From: Phoronis australis
Taxonomy: Eukaryota > Phoronida > Phoronidae
Direction: 5' to 3'
NCBI GenBank assembly: GCA_002633005.1
Contig: NMRA01000360.1
Location: forward strand, 397,049-461,048
DNA length: 64,000 bases
The notes beneath the pieces were generated by a model, which had not been told where the DNA came from, made no database searches, and saw nothing but the letters and a program-made list of their open reading frames with translations. The stretch's first letter is position 1. Every line of letters begins with the position of its first letter. This document shows, in pieces, positions 24,501-36,500 of the stretch. Made by a program: the position numbers and the translations under genes.

Positions 24501-27500
24501 ACTGAGTAATGTAGAATGCTTTTCTATTGTTTCCTGCTTGGTTGCATAATACGTGTAAACAACAATGAACTCTGAAAAATATAACCACGGATTTTTATTT
24601 TAAAGCTGCATTTTGCTCTGATTTGTTGGCTGAAAAGAAAAATCAAATTAGGCCTTTTAATCTATGAAATCGGTCTCATGATATACCTTACCTTAGTTGG
24701 ATTGTATTTCTGTTGCCAACAAAAAATCAAAACCATCAGCAACTAAAGAAAGTGCTTCGGAGTTCATTGGAGCTGGCCAACCCTAATATTGTGGAGTTGA
24801 AAATGGCATGTGTATCCATTGCCCTTGTGTCTTAAGTTATAGGCTCGTTTGGCAAAAATTCAACGTACGATGAGTATGGTGATGATTTCAAACCCCAAAA
24901 CGCGTAACTTGAGAGAAACACAGCTTAAAGCAAAGGCATCCTTAAAAATGATTACGTTCCCCTTTTAGTCATGTATTCAGCTAGTCACGTGGACGACTGA
25001 CCTACAGACACACCCATGCGGATGGTCTACCTTCTGCTGTCAGTCTATCCAAGATATTAAAAAGAGTAACCTTTATTCATTAGAGCCACCTGGGGAATGA
25101 AAAGTTTCCCATTACACCTGTCTTATCTCATTGCAGGATATTCCCGTGGATCGTGGAAGTCTTTGAGCTGGCCCCATACCATTTCTACAAGGTGATCGAG
25201 TTGCTCATTCGCTCAGAGGGGGAGCTTTGGAGAGAAGTTGTGAAGCATCTCAACTGTGTGAGTAGTAATACACAGGGATGCGGGTGGGAGTGGCGCGGGT
25301 GGGAGTGATGCGGGTCATATAGATCAATGGCAGTGTTGGATCATTACTGACAACTACTCAGAATTGTCCAACTTCGGTTCTTGGGTGAAGCTTTCCTGGA
25401 AATTTTCCTCATTTGAACTGAACTGAAATGGAATATCTGTGTCGTGTATGGTGCTAAATCAAGAAAAAGCAGATTGGGGCAATTGCTTTGTGCCTTCCAA
25501 CTCATTCATTAACGGTTTCTATCAAATCCAAGTGTGTCTATTTTGGCACAACAAGCAGGGTGTTAATATTGCTGCAAATAAGTATCAGTCGTATTCATAT
25601 TTGGTATTTTAGTCCTTTTTCATTGTACTCTAATCTCTTGTAATGGTCGAGATGAATGTTGTTCTGTATATTTTTGTGTTTTGCAAATTAAAAATATTTA
25701 TTTTGGGCCTATGTATGTATGAATACCTTAATGAATGTTTTCAGATATAAGTTCTCATTTAAGGATATCCAATTCCTGTGACAAATGGTCACTTTTTTTC
25801 CGTGCTTGATCAAATGGCTGTTTTCACTTTAGATTGAGGAGAGTATCCTAGACTCTCTGGCGTGGAAGTCTGATTCGCCATTATGGGTGACAGTCAACAT
25901 TGGAGGTGGGACGATACCACCATATGAGGAAGTGAGTCAACCTATTGTACTACTACTTTCAGTGTATGTCTTTAGGGGAAGTAGGTTGTTGAATTATCAA
26001 ATGGATGAGATTAAGTAAAAAAATGGTTCTTCATTAATATTGTATACTTAACTAATAATTTGTAAAAATCCAATCATTATTATTTTTTAAGATGTTTATG
26101 TGAAGATGCTCTCTGATATGAATTCAATGTGTCTTTAGGGGAAGTAGGTTGTTGAATTATCAAATGGATGAGATTAAGTAAAAAAATGGTTCTTCATTAA
26201 TATTGTATTCTTAACTAATAATTTGTAAAAATCCAATCATTATTATTTTTTAAGATGTTTATGTGAAGATGCTCTCTGATATGAATTCAATGTTTCAAGT
26301 TGCTCTACTCGATGAGGTTGTTGGCCTTGCTGTAGTTCCCTTTGTCTCCTCCAGGTGTCTCTACCCGACTCCAACACCAATGGGTCCAACCCATTACAGT
26401 CCCCAGTCCTACGTCATCCTGCCGTCAACAGACTGACCGGTGTTGATTCCAGGCAGAGCCTCATTATGAAGAAAGGTGAGTGCATAATTAAAATAGTTAG
26501 ACCTGCCCTCCATTGTAAGAACGAACTTTTGATTTAGGCCATTTTATGAAATAGGCCTCAAATTGTTTTTTATGCGCCCACCTATTTATATGTGGGTACA
26601 TATTGTCGTCATCTCTGTCTGGGCATCCGGCGTCTGCTGCTGTATCTCCTAAACCCTTTGCGGGATCTTATTGAAATTTGGCTGGTGTGTTCCTAGGGGG
26701 TTGAGGACAGAGGGCAACAAGTTTCAGACCAACCTGAATACCGCTGTGCCTCCTAGTGGGAATTTCAGTTTTTTACGTTTGCCTCTGTATTGTCAAAATT
26801 CCTCAACTGATTTTCCTGAAATTTGGCACATAGGCATGTATTAATGAAGTGACGCTATCTTTCCATTTTCGGATGGATTCGAGGCATTTTGTGCCATCTA
26901 GTGGCCATTTTTACTATTTTCGAGTCTGTTTTTGGGCGTCTGCCCTTCTATCAACCAAACCACTCTATGAATGATTGTGAAAATTGGCATGTATGCTCTT
27001 ACTATGAAGAGGATGGTTGACGATGGTTTTCCGATGACTTCAACTACAGTGGCACCTCATAGTGGCAGTTTTGTTTGTTTTTGCGCCCATGGCTGTATGG
27101 CCTAAACGCTCTACGGGAGCTTTATTGAATTTAGCAAATGTATTTACTTGAAGTTGACAGCAGACGATGAAGACTTTCTGACAGATCGGACTACCGGTGT
27201 GCCCCCTAGTGGCAATTTTAGTTATTTACGTTTAATGCTGTATCTTCAAAAGTCCTCAACGGATTTCCATAAAACTTGGCAGATAGGCATCTATTAATGA
27301 GTTGATGTTAGCCATTCATTTTCAGATTGATTCAAGGTATTTTGCGCCACCTAGTGGCCATTTTTGTTGTTTCGAATCTGTCTGTCCCTCAGTTAACCAA
27401 ACCACTCCAAAGATGATTGTGAAAATTGGTTTGTATGTTCTTATTATGTGGAGGACAGTTGACGACTGACGGCTGTGGCGCCTCCTAGTAGCAGTTTCGT

Positions 27501-30500
27501 TTTTTGCACCTAAACCTGTATATCCTAAGCCTTCTGCTGGATCTTCATTAATTTTAACATGTTTATTTATATGAAGTTAACAACAGAAGACGACGACTTT
27601 CAGACGGATCCAACGAACATTGTGCCCCCAAGTGGCATTTTCATTTTTTCCCGTTTTCCTCTGTTTCTCTTGCAATTCCTTGACGAGTATTCATGAAATT
27701 TGTTAAATAGCTTTCTTTTAAAGAAACGATTACATTTTCCAGTTTTCAGACTGATTCAATGTTTTTTGCGACATTGTTACTATTTTCTAGTTGTTTTTGG
27801 CATCCGCCCTCTGTTGACCAAACCACTTTTAGGATGATTGTGAAAATTGGCGTATATGTTCTTAGTATGAAGAGGACAGTTGGCGATGATTTTCCGACTT
27901 CAATTACTGTGTCGCCTCCTAATGGCAGTTTTTTTTGCGCCTTTAGCTGTATCTCCTTAGCCCTCTGCAGGATCTTTATTAATTTTAGCAAGTGTATTTA
28001 TATGGAGTTGACAACGGAAGACGACAAATTTCAGATGGGTCCGATGAATGCTTTGCCCCCTAGTGGGAATTTCATTTTTCTGTTTTCCCCTGTTTCTCTA
28101 AAGTTCCTTTACAGATTTTCATGAAATGTGGTAAATAGCTTTCTGTTAAAAAACGGTGACGTTTTCCCATTTTTTGATGGATTCGAATTATTTTGCACCA
28201 TCTAGTGGCCATTTTTATGATACAGATAAATACCCCTAGAAGCACACCATTTTCAGTGCATTTGTGGGCGCATTTCAATGCTCAGGGTTGCTCTCGTAAA
28301 AAGTCAGTGCTTGTTTTGCATTTTCATGCTAATAGTAAATCTCCTTCTGCTTGCAGACCCCCTGCAATCACCAACTGGTCCTTCAGCCAGTGATCGGTTC
28401 AGCTCTCCCGCTGCAGGCTCAGCTAAGCGTCGCCTGTTCGGTCCACCCAGTAATCCAATCTCTACAGGGACACCTACAACGGGGGTGTCAACACAACCCA
28501 CTCAGTTAATCGCCTATCAGTCTGTACAGACCACAGATGGAAAACCGGTGAGTGTGACAGTGACTTGCTCTTCGACATATGGCTGGCGATCGTCCACATT
28601 TTTTAAAGAATGTAGCGTGGTTAAAATAGAATAATGTAATGCTGAGTGGCGCTGTCAAATCTGTTTATGAGTTATGATGGTGCTTAACATGTTGCATTCT
28701 AATTTTCCTGTTATGCGCCCACTTATTTTTATGTGGACGCATTATGCCGTCATCTCCACCCGTCCGTCTGGCATCCGCTGCTTTATCTCCAAAACCGATT
28801 CACGTATGTTCCTCAAATTTTGCACATGTGTTCCTTTCATATATGGGACGACATGAGCGAACTTTCGGATGGATCCGACTACCAGTGTGCCCCCTAGTGG
28901 CAATTTTAGTTTTTACATTTACCACTGTATCTTTAAAGGTCCTCAACATATTTTCACAAAATTTGGTATATAGGCGTCTATTATTAGTGAGGCAACGCTA
29001 TCCTCCCGTTTTAGGATGGATTCGACGTAGTTTGCGCCACCTAGTGGCCGTTGTTACTGTTTTCAAGAGTCCGTTTTTTAGCGTCCACCCCTCTATCACC
29101 CAAACCGCTCTAAGCATGATTGTGAAAATTGGCATGTATGTTCTTACTATGAAGAGGACGGTCGACGATGACAACTTCGACTACTGTGGCGCCTCATAGT
29201 GGTAGTTTTGTTTTGTGCCCATAGCTGTACCTCCTAAGCCCACTGCAGGATCTTTATTAAATTTAATTAGTAAGTGTCTTTATAAGAAGCTAACAACAGA
29301 CAATGATGACTTTCAGGCGGATCCAATGAACAGTGTGCCCCCTATTGGCAATTTCATTTTATTCTGTTTTACTTTGTGTCTCTGAAGTTCAGTGACAGAT
29401 TTTTATGAAATTAGGTGTATGGCTTTCTACTAAAGAAGCAATGACATTTTCCTATTTTCCTATCGATTGTACGTTTTTGCGCCATATAGTGGCCATAATT
29501 ATGAAACAAATATACAACCCTAAAAGCACACCATTTGCAATACATTCGTGAGCGCATTTCAACACACTGCATTGCTCTTGATATATTTCATGAACATACT
29601 AAATAAGGTTTATTTAGTTCACCGATGTGTATTCAGTTGAGTCAATATTTGTCCTAATGGCATTCCTCTCATAGTTTAAAACATGGGCAGCGATAAAATG
29701 CAGTTTCCTGGTGCAGTGAAAATGGTATTTTGTCTCTTTAAGCTGCTGTAAACGCTTGGTTTAGACCTCACAAGCTGGTCTCATCTTGTGCTTAGACCTC
29801 CTCACAAGCGGGTCTCATCTTGTGTTTAGACCTCCTCAGAAGCTGATCTCATCTTGTGCTTAGACCTCCTCACAAGCTGGTCTCATCTTGTGCTTAGACC
29901 TCCTCACAAGCGGGTCTCGTGCTTTACTTAGATGAGAAGTTGTTCTCAGCTTGGACAGACCCGATAGTTCACTGCTGCTTGAGACTGTACTCAGTGAATA
30001 AAGTGATCGGCCGTTGCAAGCCTGGTCTAAGCTGGTGAATTTTTTTGGTCTAAACTCTTTCTAAGCCACAAACCATGGGAGTGATTAGCAAGATAACACC
30101 AGTTCTTCACAAATCAGTGTTTTCCCTACGTGTTAAAACATGGTGCCTCACCGTATTTTAATTTGAAATGTTTTCCACTGAGTGTTGAAATCTTCAGCTG
30201 CGTTTGAGGACTCTAAGCCATGTTTTAAAAGTCCTGAACTATCTTTGAAAAGCCAGAGTTGCAAGACAAATGATTGAAACAGTGCTGAATGGTGATTTTT
30301 ATTTTCATTATCTTGCAGTCAAAAGGATAGTGACAGGCCCAGCAAGTGAAAATAATGTCTAATTCTCGCTGTTTCTGAATTATTTAACAGAAGCGAAATA
30401 AGGTTGTAGAATTTGCACCATGTTTGAATTCTTGCTCAGGGAGAATCCTGCAAATTTTAGTGGTCTAAACCAGAACCTAGATTTTCAGCATCTTTATTTC

Positions 30501-33500
30501 TTCATTTGTATGGCTATTATTTTTAAGACGGATTATTCCATGCTCGGTCCTCATGTGTGTTCTATCATATGGCAGGTATTGATTCCCGTCACATTAATCC
30601 CCGCCCAGTCACCGCAGGGGTCCTCAAACCCTGGCTCTGGTGGAGGTACGCCTGTCAAGGGGAAGAAGAAAACAGGCTCTCTGGCACTATTCTTCAGAAA
30701 GGTAAAAGTGAGATGGAGTTAAGAAGTTCGAGTTTGTTTTCTAAGGCCGGTTAATTCAGTTTGTAGTCCAGGGCCGGGTCATAAAGTTAGTAGTCTAGGG
30801 CAGAGTTATACAGTTTGGTGTCTGAAGCCAAGGTTGGATGAAGATAGCTCTGTAACAATTCACAATGCAGTCCGATTGGTATAGAATTGTACGGCACACT
30901 TGGTTGTAGTTCTGATCAGGAAATTGGAAATTAGGGTAGACAGAAGATGTTTATTCCTCTGGAAGGTTGATGTGATTTTTATGAAGAGATTTTCATGTGA
31001 TTATTTTAACCCTCGCAATTAGTCAAAGAACACCTTGTGAGTGTTCTCTTGGCACGCTTATGCCGGTTCGTCTAAAAGGAGAAATGAAATTGTTTCTACT
31101 CTGAATCTGAAATGCAGAATTCCTTGTGGTTGGCGCTTGAAAGTTTTCTCCATGTTACGAGTCCCCAGCTGGACATGTACATTTTGGTTTTGGTACACTT
31201 GAGTCAGTTCCTTTTCCATCGACTAGGTGTACCACCTGGCAAGCGTGCGCATGAAGGATCTCTGCGACCGGCTCGGAATAGGCAGAGATCTGCGCCAGAA
31301 AGTGTGGACGTGTTTTGAGAACGTTATGGTGCACCACTCTGATTTACTCAAGGACAGGCACCTTGACCAATTTATCATGTGTTCCATTTACATGATGTCC
31401 AAGGTGAGTTGATGTTGGTATTAAGGTTGCTTTTAAAGTCTTACACAGTGCATGTAAGTCGCAAACTTGTGGCTGTGAAACTTCCTGCTGTGGAATTCAA
31501 AGAACTCTATTCGGTCTATAACCAATACCCAGCTCCTAAACAGATCTGAAGGTCCACCAAAGGGCTTTTCACCACGTGGTGAAATGGATGTAAACCAAGA
31601 GAATGGGAGGAAAATTTTTGTTCAGTGTTTTAGCACTAACCAAATCAAATTCCCTTGGCACATTTAGAAAACTGCAAACAGTCTTACCAGTGAAATTTCA
31701 CCTCTACTTTTCTCTAACAACGATGAATCAAATCGTCTGCCGTCTTTTAATCTTAGTTTTTTACCTAATAACGTCATGTATTGACCCGATTGCCAGCCAA
31801 TCAGCCAAGTGAATGCTTCAGTTCATGAGTTCACAAAAAATGCGAGAGTGGGAGAGTGACTAGCAAATGGTAAAACAGTTGAATCTTCAAGTGAATACGT
31901 TCTGTCGAAGGGCTTGATTTCTGTGCAATTATTTTTGCAGTATTATTTCAGCAAATAAATGTGTTCATGCAATCTCAATTTCGACGCGTGCGGGTTAATG
32001 TTTGACGTGCAATTCGAGTGATTTGTATGGCACTTGATTCTACACTCTTTCACTGTGTGGACTTCCAACCCTGTTTACTGACTGTTTGGTCCATGGCTTT
32101 AGCATGTGTATTAAAAAACAAAATAAAGCGTTCCGCCACAAAACTTGAACCAAAACCATAGTTTTCAAAGATGGAAGTTTATAATATTGGTTTTCTCTCG
32201 CCCTATTGATCGCTGCTCCGAGATAGGTCGCTTGTTTGAGAAAGTACCAATACTTTCCAATATTGTGTCCTGGTCATTATAGTTAACCCTGAAAAACAAT
32301 AGTCTAATACTGAGTCAAGTGCATTGTTTAGGGTCGTTTGCGTGAGGGAGAACAGTCATTTTTGGCTTAGTGATATTGGTGTCGAGTCGTCACTTTTCTA
32401 ACCTGTACTGAACACATCACTGCCTTGAATTTGGTGCCATCGCACAGATATTACACATCCTAGGTGAGTCTGTTAGGTTTCGAACACTTCGGTTTCAGTC
32501 TTTAACTAATCAGTCTTAAAATCTTAGTCTTAAAATGGGTGTTGGACTGTTTGAATATTGTTGAACATTTATATTAAAAGGTGACTGAATCCGGCCAGTC
32601 CTTCCAAGAGATCATGAAGATGTACAGGTTGCAGCCCCAAGCAAATAGCCATGTAAGCTATATTAGACAACTGTTCACAATTGTTTGTTCATAAGTTTGA
32701 ATAGAGAAATAGTGTTTGGAATTTACTATCATTTGAAACGGTCATCAATCAAGTCGAATAATGTTCTCAACTTTTTTTTGTTCCTTAAAGCTATGTCTAA
32801 ATAGGGACAAGGTATACAGCAATTTATGAAGACAAAAGTAATTGTACAAGCCATAACTAATCATACAAGATACCGTTTCCCTGTCACAATTGGTCCTTCT
32901 AGCTTGTTTGATGCGAGTATTAAGGAACATGTTATGATGATATGCACATTATTTTTCATTGATGGCACGTTTTGAATCGCTTTAAAACTGATTGAACAAT
33001 GTTTTTGTTGATCTGTCTTACTTGTGTAACATTGGTTTGACACTGTAAAAATAATTATGAAAACCAGAAAACACCATCTACACGTCACTTTTGCTCAACC
33101 TCAAATAATGAATTTTTACGAGCGTCAAATTTAGAAAGCACAATAAAAATATTCTGCCAAACTGCTTGAAGGATTGTTATGAAAATTGGAAGAGGTGTTC
33201 TTACTGAGAAGAGAATGGCTAATGTTGATTTTCGTACGAGTCCAACTACTGACATTTTTTTGCCTGTGGCTCAATATCTACCAGGACACTTGATGTATCT
33301 TAATAAAAATGGGGGCTGCCCTCATTTGCACATGGCAGCGTATATCTGCATTGCCCTTGTTTTCTCTGAACAGTGAGGCTGAGATTTCAAAATGAGTCAA
33401 TTACAGACCAGAAACAATTGCGCTATTTTGTTTGGCCTTACGGGCAGCAGTTTTCACCACAATGTAGACCTGGGGTCTGTTTCATGAAAAAGGACTTATG

Positions 33501-36500
33501 GTTTAATTACAAATTAGGTGGTATGCTCCATATATTTCTGAAAAATATAAAAAAATCTCACCTGAGCAAAAGTGCAAGGTCTCTTAGAACATATACACGA
33601 CTGCAAGTTTCTGAGAACAAATCTCTATTAGTTATTTCTAGACTGTGATGAACTCGTAGTTACTTAGCTAAACCTTTATTTAGCAGTTGTAAAGTGAAAG
33701 TGAAAGAACAAATTTCTCTCTTAAATCTTAAGTCGCCCTCCATGAAACAGACCCTTTACCTTATTCTTAGCAATATATGGTAATAGTCATTTTTAATTTG
33801 GGTCATGCCATCTCCTACAGGTGTATAGAAGTGTACTGCTGGCACATCGCCATCGACGGACTTCAGGGGGCAGTAGTGATAGCGGAGGTCGTAACGGTGC
33901 CAGTCGGTCATCATCGCCCACAGATGCGGATGAAAAAGAGAAAAGTGAGTGTTGGTGTTCTTTTGTTGTATTCCTAGTTATTTTGTTTTTTACACCAAAG
34001 CCATGATAGACAGGTGCATTCAGTATTTTGATTTAATGTTCCTCGCTGTAATGCTATTGAACGTATTTACACAATGTTTCTGTTTCAGAGAGGGCTGAAC
34101 GCCTGAGCTCCATCCGATCCACTAGTACTTTACCGGTGCCCCAGCCCAACAGCCAGCCCCCCACCCCCACCAGGATGCTTGGTGTCGCTGCCACCTTTGA
34201 ATCAGAAGACCGCGGCGATGTGATCAAATTCTACAACTCTGTACGTCATCATGTTATGTTTTCAAGCTTTGTGATATAATCTGTCAGAATTAGTGCTGTT
34301 TCAATTACCATCTTAGAGATTGTTGTTGGATAGGATGGTGTTTTTGAAGTCATCAGTTTTGACAGGATGTGCAAAATGATAAAATCCATTGTTTTTGTGA
34401 TTTTCTTACAGATAGTTAATTATCACCATTGTCTGCCACACATTCACCGAGACCAGCAACTTTACCTGTCAAATATAATTAAATTACTCTGTCTTTTATT
34501 AATTGAGATTTTGCTCAGCCAGCAGAGCATTTGAGAGTTTGTATCCTGGCAGGGACTGTTCTCAGAAAATCACTTTCTTTGCCAACATCACTTGAAACTG
34601 CCGTTTCCTTCTTTTCTGATATATCTCATCCTGGACGTTACATCACTATTACATCAGTATTACATCACACAGAGGATCGAAACACTTGCAATCCTGTGAT
34701 TTGTTTCTTCAAAGCATTAGTGTACCAGATCATTTGATGTTTATGTAATGAAAACTCACCAAAGAAGTTTGTTGTATTGTATCTTATGCATTGCAGGTTT
34801 TTGTCAAGAAACTTAAGGAATTCGCCCTCAAGTTCAGTAGTAATCAACAGGTAATACTTTCAGTGTTATAGTGATTTGAAAATCTGAGTTACCCTATTTT
34901 GCGCTTGTTTCTGAAAGAGCGATTTTCCAAAAGTTTCTTTGCCAAAATGTTTCGCATACAGGCACAAGCAGTCAGTTACTGGTTGTAGATGTTCATGTGT
35001 TGAACTGGGGATTTTGTGTGTCTTGTCCATATTTAGTAGTCTTGTAGTTGGTTATTCTTAAATTCAGTACACGTCTACCTCAACCTTTTTGTGATGAATG
35101 AGTCAAGATCCACACGCGTGCTATTTTAAAACTTTTTCCTTGGTTTTACTGGTGTGATTTGCATATAGAAATGCGTGGCTAATTCCAGTAATGTGGGAAA
35201 ACTAAGTGATCCCAAGAAAGGTGGTTTTGACAGTCAGTGAGGTGGGTTGGGAGTCGACTCGAAGGTCAAAATCTTTACTCTAGCTAATGTTTATATGTAA
35301 AAGTTAACCTGCTTGGCAGATATTGTGTGTTGTGTCAAAAAAGCCTTATTATAATTCTGCATCCTGTGATGATACCCGGTCTTCGTTCATAGTGCCCCGC
35401 GTTATCGCCCATGCCGGAGCAGCGGCTGCACAGCACATCGCCCCGCCGGCAGGTGTCCAAGAACCACGAAGTATACATCTCTCCCATCAAGGGTATCTCG
35501 GCCACGCCCCTCAGCCCTGCCAGTCGACTACTCTATTGCTTCAATAGGAGCCCCTCTAAGGTAAGGTTTACTTGTCGTGAGGAACATTCAGTGATAGTAA
35601 GGATGTACTGAGCAACCTCTGGTTGAATTTTCTGTCTGTCAGCCTATTTATTTTCTTGCTCACCTCTTAAATTTGTGTTAGGAAGTTGCTAAAAAGTGCG
35701 TCTGGCACCTTTAAACGCGAAGGCAACGTTTTTTCAAGTCTTTTTTAGCAAAAATAAGGTTCGTTGGTTATCCCAGACACATTTTCCACTTAATTACAGC
35801 TTTTTGTAATTTAATTAATTATTCGTTGTCTACTCCAGAAGTGACATTTTGGGAGGCAAAAATTTCCCGCCTATTTCTTTTTGTATAGTCTGACTGTGAG
35901 AGCTGCCGAGTCAGTTATTGTATCTCGGTTTTGATTAGTTCGGTCATTGTGTGATTTTGTTTACAAGTCAGTCAACATGCCACACTGTTGCTGCGTACCG
36001 GGATGTACTCATTATCATCTCATGGACAGAGGAACAACTGTCCCACTTGCCCGAATGTCCGCGACACACTCCTACTGATAGTGACCTGAGCAAACAAACT
36101 GTTTACACCCCGCCGTGTGACTCCCTTGCCACACACCTGGCACCTTCTAAATAGCTCCAATACTTTAGACAAGTCCACAAAATTTTGCTCACCGATCTGT
36201 TCATTGAACGACGAACTGTCATCGTCATTTGGTTTTGAACGGGGCCTGTATTCACTCCCACTACTCAACATCGCAGCAGGGCTGCTTTACAGGCTTTGGG
36301 CCATAATGAGTACATCCCAGTACGCAGCAACAGTGTGGCATGTTGACTGACTCTTAAGCAAAAACAAACGACGACTGAACTAATGACAACCGAGGTAGAT
36401 GAATGACTGACTCGACAATGCTCATATAGTCAGATTATGGGAAAAGAAATTGGCGCAAAATCCTTGCCTCCCAAAACGTCACTTCCGGAGTAGATAACGA

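Noticed and set aside
27759-28124. 121-codon frame in the tandem array
   Set aside because: Chance frame in 145-bp monomers; other monomers have stops at equivalent positions.
29761-29925. Possible CRISPR-like array
   Set aside because: The 34-bp repeats are contiguous with no unique spacers, in an animal intron; a minisatellite.
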